NCBI GenBank assembly: GCA_934229725.1
Contig: CAKQDX010000001.1
Span: 248,001-312,000, forward strand
DNA from: an uncultured Streptococcus sp.
GTDB taxonomy: Bacteria > Bacillota > Bacilli > Lactobacillales > Streptococcaceae
DNA: 64,000 bases
Direction: 5' to 3'
Shown: piece after piece, positions 59,025 to 64,000 of the stretch
How positions within the stretch are numbered: position 1 is the stretch's first letter
Layout of the letters: the number at the start of each line of letters is the position of its first letter
Notes under the pieces: model-generated
What the model was told of the DNA's origin: nothing
Seen by the model: only the letters and a program-made list of their open reading frames with translations
The model's database searches: none
Program-made: the position numbers and the translations under genes

Positions 59025-60383
59025 ATGAAAGTCATCAAATTCGGTGGAAGCTCACTCGCTTCAGCCACACAATTAGAAAAAGTCTTAAACATTGTAAAAT
59101 CTGATCCTGAACGTCGTTTCGTCGTTGTTTCCGCACCTGGTAAACGAAACGATGAAGATACTAAAGTAACAGACGCTTTGATTAAATACTATAAACACTA
59201 TACAAAGGGAGCTGATGTTAAAGCTGATCAGGAATGGATTATTAATCGCTACCAAGCTATGGTGGATGAATTAGGTTTCAAATCAGCAGAAATGGCTAAA
59301 ATTGCCAAATCGATTACTGATCTCGCTACGCTTCCCATTGATAATAACGATTTTCTCTATGATACTTTTCTAGCAGCCGGAGAAGACAATAATGCTAAAC
59401 TGGTTGCTGAGTATTTCCGTAATAATGGTATTGAGGCACGTTATGTGCATCCTCGCCAAGCCGGTATTTTTGTCTCAAACGAACCAGGAAATGCCCGCAT
59501 TCTTCCAGGAGCCTATGATAAACTAGAAGAACTCCGTGAATCAGATGAGGTACTTGTTATTCCTGGGTTCTTTGGTGTTACCACTGACAATCAAATCTGT
59601 ACCTTCTCACGTGGAGGTTCTGACATCACCGGTTCTATCGTTGCGGCTGGGGTTAAAGCAGACCTTTATGAAAACTTCACTGATGTAGACGGCATTTTTG
59701 CTGCTCACCCTGGTGTGGTTCACGAGCCTCATTCGATTCCAGAATTGACCTACAAGGAAATGCGTGAGTTGGCATATGCTGGTTTCTCAGTCTTGCATGA
59801 TGAAGCTCTTCTTCCTGCCTACCGTGGTAAAATTCCATTGGTTATTAAAAATACGAACAATCCTGAGCACCCAGGTACACGTATTATTCTAGAACACAAG
59901 GGTGCAACTGTACCTGTTGTAGGTATCGCCAGCGATGATAAATTTGTCAGCATTAACATGACTAAATATCTTATGAACCGTGAGGTAGGTTTTGGTCGTA
60001 AGGTGCTCCAAATCTTGGAAGATTTAAATATTCGTTGGGAACACATGCCTTCTGGCATTGATGACCTCTCAGTCATTATTCGTGAACGTGAACTCACCCC
60101 TATTAAAGAACAAGAAATCTACTCATACTTGACTCGTGAACTAGGTGTTGATGATGTAGAATTTGAACATGGTCTTTCTATTCTTATGATTGTAGGTGAG
60201 AATATGCGAGATCATATCGGTGTTACAGCAACAGCTGCCAAGGCACTTTCTGAAAAACATATTAACCTAGAAATGATTTCTCAAGGATCTAGTGAGGTTT
60301 CTGTTATGTTTGTTATTGATACTGTGCAAGAAAAAGAAGCCGTTAGAGCACTTTATGATGCCTTCTTCCGTAATAAAGACTAA
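59025..60383 (+). CDS. lysC: Aspartate kinase
   Basis: 452 residues, monofunctional. N-terminal KFGGSSLAS (K5-G7-G8 loop), the catalytic SRGGSDITGSIVA (about 203-215), then two C-terminal ACT domains (about 310-450) for feedback control; the end has HINLEMISQGSSEVSVMFV. It supplies aspartyl-phosphate for Lys, Thr and Met. The gene is transcribed alone and divergently from the HAD gene; ATG follows TTTGGAGAACAT. Which amino acid inhibits it cannot be told. Confidence 0.94.
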   Translation: MKVIKFGGSSLASATQLEKVLNIVKSDPERRFVVVSAPGKRNDEDTKVTDALIKYYKHYTKGADVKADQEWIINRYQAMVDELGFKSAEMAKIAKSITDLATLPIDNNDFLYDTFLAAGEDNNAKLVAEYFRNNGIEARYVHPRQAGIFVSNEPGNARILPGAYDKLEELRESDEVLVIPGFFGVTTDNQICTFSRGGSDITGSIVAAGVKADLYENFTDVDGIFAAHPGVVHEPHSIPELTYKEMRELAYAGFSVLHDEALLPAYRGKIPLVIKNTNNPEHPGTRIILEHKGATVPVVGIASDDKFVSINMTKYLMNREVGFGRKVLQILEDLNIRWEHMPSGIDDLSVIIRERELTPIKEQEIYSYLTRELGVDDVEFEHGLSILMIVGENMRDHIGVTATAAKALSEKHINLEMISQGSSEVSVMFVIDTVQEKEAVRALYDAFFRNKD

Positions 60384-60546
60384 TTTTCTACCAGTTTAAC
60401 AAAAAACTCCAAGGGCTGAATAAGTGTAGCAATAACTGTATGATACAGTAGCTAATTGTTCAAGATGAGGTTGAGGTATAAATCTTTCAAAGTAACTTTC
60501 CCTTTATCTACAGGTTTAAACAGAACTAGGAGCCCCTTTGAAATTT

Positions 60547-60597
60547 AAAGGAGTGATACAGATTAATCTGAGTACGATTATTCTGTATCACTCCTTT
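60547..60597. terminator. Strong 16-bp hairpin downstream of lysC
   Basis: AAAGGAGTGATACAGA and TCTGTATCACTCCTTT arms, 19-base loop, followed by TTTCTTAT. It works as a terminator for the plus strand and is unusually far (about 165 bases) from the lysC stop. Confidence 0.8.
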
Positions 60598-60702
60598 TTC
60601 TTATAGGCACGGACAAGGTCCCCTTTAGATAAAATAAGATTCACTTAGCGAGTTAGTTTATCAACTGTTCCAAGATAACAAGAAACGATAAAAGTAAAAC
60701 TA

Positions 60703-60741
60703 AAAGGACTCAGTTCTCTACAATACAGAACTAAATCCTTT
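60703..60741 (-). terminator. asnA terminator
   Basis: Minus-strand AAAGGATTTAGTTCT and AGAACTGAGTCCTTTT arms with a mismatched middle, followed by TTTTAGTTTTACTTTT. Confidence 0.7.
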
Positions 60742-60795
60742 ACTTAAATAAATTGTCTAACTTTTTGGAGTCAGCACACATTAACGCTTTTTTTG

Positions 60796-61788
60796 TTACA
60801 AGATATTTTCGTAAGTTTCACGAACAGCATCTGGCCAAACGGAAGTTTGTACCTCACCGATATGTTTTTTACGAAGTAAGAACATAGCCATACGTGATTG
60901 ACCGATACCACCACCAATTGTAAGTGGGAAAAGACCATGTAACAAGGCTTGGTGCCAATCTAATTTCAAACGATCTTGGTCACCAGTGATTTCAACTTGA
61001 CGTTTAAGAGCATCTTCATCCACACGAATACCCATAGATGACAACTCAAAGGCGTGACCCAACTGTTCATTCCAAACCAAGATATCTCCATTCAAGCCAT
61101 GGTAACCCTTTTCTGACTCAGTAGTCCAATCGTCATAGTCAGGTGCTCGACCATCATGTGGTTTGCCATCAGGAAGAACACCACCAATACCAATCAAGAA
61201 TACAGCACCGTACTCCTTGGTAATAGCATCTTCACGTTCTTTCGGTGTTAAATCAGGATACTTCTCAACAAGTTCTTCTGAGTGGATGAAGGTAATTTTC
61301 TTAGGCAAAATGGCTTCAATATCGTAACGTGCTTCAACTGCAAGCTCAGTCAAACGGATGACCTTATAAATAGTTTCAACAGTTTCTTTCAAGTAAGCAA
61401 TATTACGGTGTCCATCGGGAATAACCTTTTCCCAGTCCCATTGGTCAACATAAACAGAGTGCGTTGCATCCAACGAATCTTCATCTGGACGAAGAGCTTT
61501 CATATTAACTACAAGCCCCTCACCTTCATTAAAACCAAAACGAGCCAACGTATGGCGTTTCCATTTTGCTAATGAGTGAACAACTTCGTATGTAGCGTCT
61601 GGGATTTGAAGCACATTAACAGTTACAGGATTTTCAATACCGTTCAAATTATCCTGCATACCATCCCCGACCTTGCTTAAAATAGGCCCTTGCACTTCGA
61701 CGACGTCAAGTTTATCAATCAAATACTGTGTAAAAGTATTTTTAACAAAAGAAATCTCCTTTTGTTGATGAATAAAGCTCTTTTTCAT
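60796..61788 (-). CDS. asnA: Aspartate-ammonia ligase
   Basis: 330 residues of the class II tRNA-synthetase-like asparagine synthetase AsnA. VQGPILSKVGDGMQDNLNG near the N-terminus, MKALRPDE (about 82), GDILVWNE and the C-terminal GGGIGQSRMAMFLL (motif 3-like) are visible. It makes Asn from Asp, ammonia and ATP. The leader is only about 30 bases, so no T-box. Monocistronic; AAAGGAGGAGCGT before the ATG. Confidence 0.96.
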   Translation of the reverse strand: MKKSFIHQQKEISFVKNTFTQYLIDKLDVVEVQGPILSKVGDGMQDNLNGIENPVTVNVLQIPDATYEVVHSLAKWKRHTLARFGFNEGEGLVVNMKALRPDEDSLDATHSVYVDQWDWEKVIPDGHRNIAYLKETVETIYKVIRLTELAVEARYDIEAILPKKITFIHSEELVEKYPDLTPKEREDAITKEYGAVFLIGIGGVLPDGKPHDGRAPDYDDWTTESEKGYHGLNGDILVWNEQLGHAFELSSMGIRVDEDALKRQVEITGDQDRLKLDWHQALLHGLFPLTIGGGIGQSRMAMFLLRKKHIGEVQTSVWPDAVRETYENIL

Positions 61789-61845
61789 ACGCTCCTCCTT
61801 TAAAAAATCGATAGTCCTATTATACTCCTATTCATTGGAAAAATA

Positions 61846-61877
61846 AAGAAATTTTCCAACAATTTGGAAAATTTCTT
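61846..61877 (-). terminator. rlmCD terminator
   Basis: Minus-strand AAGAAATTTTCCAA, loop ATTG, TTGGAAAATTTCTT, then TATTTTTC; a perfect 14-bp stem. Confidence 0.9.
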
Positions 61878-61897
61878 GTTTTTTATGTTAGGTTTTA

Positions 61898-63253
61898 TTA
61901 CATTTTCCTCGTCAACTTCACGACAGCCTCTGTTCGAGCAGTATGAGGGAACATGTCTACCGACTGGATGTAATTAACTTCATAAGCCTGAGTTAACGAA
62001 ACAAGGTCTCTGGCTAACGTAGAGACATTACATGAAACGTATACCATCTTCTCTGGTACATACTCTAAGATAGTCTGGAGTAACTTATCATCAAGACCTG
62101 TTCTAGGTGGATCTACAATAAGAGCATCTGCTCGATACCCTTCCTTGTACCATCGTGGAATAATATCCTCAGCTTTACCTACTTCATAGTGATAATTCTC
62201 TAACCCAAGTGCTTCAGCATTCTCCCTTGCATCGTCAATAGCTTCCGGAATAATATCCATACCTCGAATGTCCTTAACTTTATTTGCAAAAGCAAGACCA
62301 ATAGTACCAACACCGCAATAGGCATCAATAAGATTGTCATTCTTGTCCACATCCAAAGCCTTAACTGCCTGACCATAAAGTACTTCTGTTTGCTGTGGAT
62401 TTAACTGATAGAAGGCACGGGGAGAGAGTTCAAAACTATAATCAAGTACCTCTTCTTTGATTGTATCCTGTCCCCAAATAATTTCTGTCTCTTGGCCATA
62501 AATCTCACTAGATTTCGAATAATTATAATTGATAGCAATGGTTACGATTTCAGGGTAGATTGCAGTTAACTCCTTGACCAAGTTAGCGAAAGAAATCGAT
62601 TTAGAGGTGACAAAGATTAACTGTACCTGATTAGACCCTAAGGCACGTCGAATCATTACCGTCCTAATACCAGAAATTTTACGTTCATCATAAATCGGTA
62701 GCTTGTACTTATCCAGTAAAACTACCACTTGGTTCATAATAGCCTGTGTTAGTTTATCTTGTACAATGCAATTGTCAATATTAACAAGACGATGGCTTCC
62801 CTCAGCAAATAAACCAGCTTTAACTGAGCCACCAAATGAACGTGTTTGAAATTGTAATTTGGCACGGTAATGCCGAGGTTCCTTCATGCCTATTGTTGGA
62901 CGAATGTCATAAGACTCAAAATGTTCTGGTTTAAACTTCTTCAAAGCTTGTCCTAACAGGTCTGTTTTAAACTCTAATTGATTATCATAACGAAGGTGCA
63001 TTAACTGGCAACCACCACATTCTTTATAAACGCCACATTCTGGCTCTACACGAAACTTAGAAGGTTTATTAATCTTCAATAATTTTGCCTGAACAAAGTT
63101 TCTTCTAACAGAAACAACCTGACAGAACACCTCCTCGCCCTTCAAAGCCCCAGGGACAAAGACCAGAGTTTTCTTATAAAAACCAATACCTTCACCATTG
63201 ATTCCCATACGTTTAATTTTAAGCGGGATCCGCTGTTTCACTTGTAAATTCAT
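61898..63253 (-). CDS. rlmCD: 23S rRNA (uracil-5-)-methyltransferase, RlmCD/RumA family
   Basis: 451 residues. N-terminal TRAM domain (about 5-62), [4Fe-4S] cysteines Cys73, Cys79, Cys82 and the later Cys in NIDNCIVQ, SAM-binding DAYCGVGTIGLAFA (about 310) and the nucleophile Cys in VYVSCNVSTLARD. It methylates U747 and/or U1939 of 23S rRNA. The start MNLQVKQRIP is conserved in streptococcal homologues, although there is no Shine-Dalgarno and a -10-like TAGAAT ends only six bases before the ATG. Confidence 0.92.
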   Translation of the reverse strand: MNLQVKQRIPLKIKRMGINGEGIGFYKKTLVFVPGALKGEEVFCQVVSVRRNFVQAKLLKINKPSKFRVEPECGVYKECGGCQLMHLRYDNQLEFKTDLLGQALKKFKPEHFESYDIRPTIGMKEPRHYRAKLQFQTRSFGGSVKAGLFAEGSHRLVNIDNCIVQDKLTQAIMNQVVVLLDKYKLPIYDERKISGIRTVMIRRALGSNQVQLIFVTSKSISFANLVKELTAIYPEIVTIAINYNYSKSSEIYGQETEIIWGQDTIKEEVLDYSFELSPRAFYQLNPQQTEVLYGQAVKALDVDKNDNLIDAYCGVGTIGLAFANKVKDIRGMDIIPEAIDDARENAEALGLENYHYEVGKAEDIIPRWYKEGYRADALIVDPPRTGLDDKLLQTILEYVPEKMVYVSCNVSTLARDLVSLTQAYEVNYIQSVDMFPHTARTEAVVKLTRKM

Positions 63254-63259
63254 ACTACC

Positions 63260-63279
63260 ATTCTAACATTTTGATATAA
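63260..63279. promoter_or_regulatory. Divergent -10 elements of rlmCD and recX
   Basis: Minus-strand TGTTAGAAT (hexamer 63260-63265) for rlmCD and plus-strand TGATATAAT (hexamer 63274-63279) for recX, eight bases apart. Both are extended -10s close to their ATG codons. Confidence 0.65.
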
Positions 63280-63287
63280 TAATAACT

Positions 63288-64000
63288 ATGAAAATCACCA
63301 AAATCGAGAAGAAAAAAAGACTCTATCTCCTTGAGATAGACCAAAAAGAAAGTCTGTATGTTACAGAAGACACTATCGTCAAATACATGCTAACTAAAGA
63401 CATGACCATTGACAAAAAACAATTAGAAGATATTAAGGTCTTTGCCCAATTCTCGCAAGGTAAAAACCTTGCTCTCTATTTTATTTCCTTCAAACAACGA
63501 ACTGAGAAAGAAGTAAAAGATTATCTGTTTAAACATGATATCAATCCACACATAATCCCAAAAATCATTAGTAATCTTAAAGAAGACCATTGGATTGACG
63601 ATTACAAACTACTTGAGAGTTTAGCCCAACAGAATCTAAACTCAGGCGATAAGGGGGCTTATGTCCTTAAACAAAAGTGGCTACAAAAAGGTTGCGACAA
63701 ACAAGTTATTGACGATATTTTAATCCAGTTTGATTTTTCAGAAGTAGCAATGAAAGTAGCAGAAAAACTATTACGAAAATATCAAGGAAAATTACCGGCA
63801 AAAGCACTCAAAGATAAATTGACTCAAAGCCTCATCAACAAAGGATTCTCATTCCAAGAAAGTAAGCTTGCTATCAATCAATTAGATTTAGAACCAGATG
63901 AAGAAGCTGAGCAAGCCTTGCTATATAAAGAAATAGATAAACAATATAACAAATTTAGCAAAAAATATAATGGATATGAACTAAAACAACGTTTGACTCA
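63288..64000 (+). CDS. recX: RecX regulatory protein (runs off the window)
   Basis: Starts MKITKIEKKKRLYLLEID; 237 residues visible before the edge. Contains the RecX helical repeats, for example RTEKEVKDYLFKHDIN and YVLKQKWLQKGCD. RecX modulates RecA filaments. The gene is divergent from rlmCD with a 34-base gap. There is no Shine-Dalgarno before the ATG, and a -10 ends eight bases upstream. Confidence 0.92.
   Translation, partial: MKITKIEKKKRLYLLEIDQKESLYVTEDTIVKYMLTKDMTIDKKQLEDIKVFAQFSQGKNLALYFISFKQRTEKEVKDYLFKHDINPHIIPKIISNLKEDHWIDDYKLLESLAQQNLNSGDKGAYVLKQKWLQKGCDKQVIDDILIQFDFSEVAMKVAEKLLRKYQGKLPAKALKDKLTQSLINKGFSFQESKLAINQLDLEPDEEAEQALLYKEIDKQYNKFSKKYNGYELKQRLT

Larger units (their letters stand above)
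60384..60795. other. Intergenic region lysC / asnA without a gene
   Basis: 412 bases with no supported coding sequence, tRNA or insertion sequence. It contains a 16-bp perfect-arm hairpin (60547-60597) and a second hairpin (60703-60741) used as the asnA terminator. The remaining ~250 bases have no recognisable content; a decayed gene cannot be excluded. Confidence 0.7.

Noticed and set aside
61789..61845. Possible Asn T-box before asnA
   Set aside because: Leader is about 30 bases, too short for a T-box, and no specifier or antiterminator sequence is present.
1..64000. CRISPR arrays, insertion sequences, tRNA or rRNA genes, prophage
   Set aside because: I found no regularly spaced repeats, transposase reading frames, cloverleaf structures or phage genes; the gene order looks like chromosomal core.

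Overview
The window is a gene-dense, low-GC Firmicutes chromosome segment. Protein sequences, operon order and regulatory sites point to a Streptococcus of the salivarius group (S. thermophilus, S. salivarius or S. vestibularis); the species cannot be fixed from the sequence alone. Evidence includes the complete fabT-fabH-acpP-fabK-fabD-fabG-fabF-accB-fabZ-accC-accD-accA cluster with FabT boxes, an rcrRPQ plus relPRS stress/alarmone neighbourhood as known from S. mutans, a Sip-type LysM surface protein, and the luxS, rny and fruRKA blocks. Most genes lie on the minus strand, as expected for a leading-strand arm. I see no tRNA, rRNA, insertion sequence, prophage or CRISPR array.

Layout. 1-5.0 kb: the 5' part of metG, then four tandem paralogous membrane-anchored proteins of unknown function, each with its own extended -10 promoter, three with a shared upstream box. 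5.1-10.4 kb: phoH, the LysM protein gene sip, a YozE-family gene, cvfB, frr and pyrH (with a structured leader). 10.4-18 kb: relS, relR, relP, an acetyltransferase, rcrQ, rcrP and rcrR, where rcrR has two perfect palindromic operators. 18-22 kb: a deformylase-like gene, a polytopic membrane protein and gdhA. 22.2-24.7 kb (plus strand): nadR and nrtR behind twin palindromes, then a DUF308 membrane gene. 24.8-30 kb: the DUF1149-degV-dapB-cca-ABC-F operon. 30-31.8 kb: an acetyltransferase, rpmA and rplU with an L21-type leader and no prp gene between the two ribosomal genes. 31.9-37.7 kb: an acetyltransferase, gtfB-gtfA (adhesin glycosyltransferase pair without accessory Sec genes), thiI and a cysteine desulfurase. 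37.8-41.1 kb: a small membrane protein, folC and gor. 41.2-44.9 kb: fruA-fruK-fruR. 45.1-47.3 kb: rny and luxS. 47.4-58 kb: fatty-acid synthesis. 58.2-64 kb: a HAD phosphatase, aspartate kinase, asnA, rlmCD and the start of recX.

How the genes work together. The fab/acc block makes malonyl-CoA and elongates acyl chains type-II style; FabM/FabK replace FabA/FabI, and FabT boxes before fabM, fabT and fabK give lipid feedback. RcrRPQ and RelPRS join an exporter and its repressor to (p)ppGpp synthesis and a two-component system. NrtR probably controls NadR-dependent NAD salvage. ThiI and the adjacent desulfurase form a tRNA thiolation pair.

The least explained items are the four-gene paralog array, the orphan gtfAB pair, the missing prp, the structured pyrH leader, the hairpin-bearing accC leader and the divergent apparently leaderless recX/rlmCD promoters. 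None is proven to be a new system; all are sequence-level observations.
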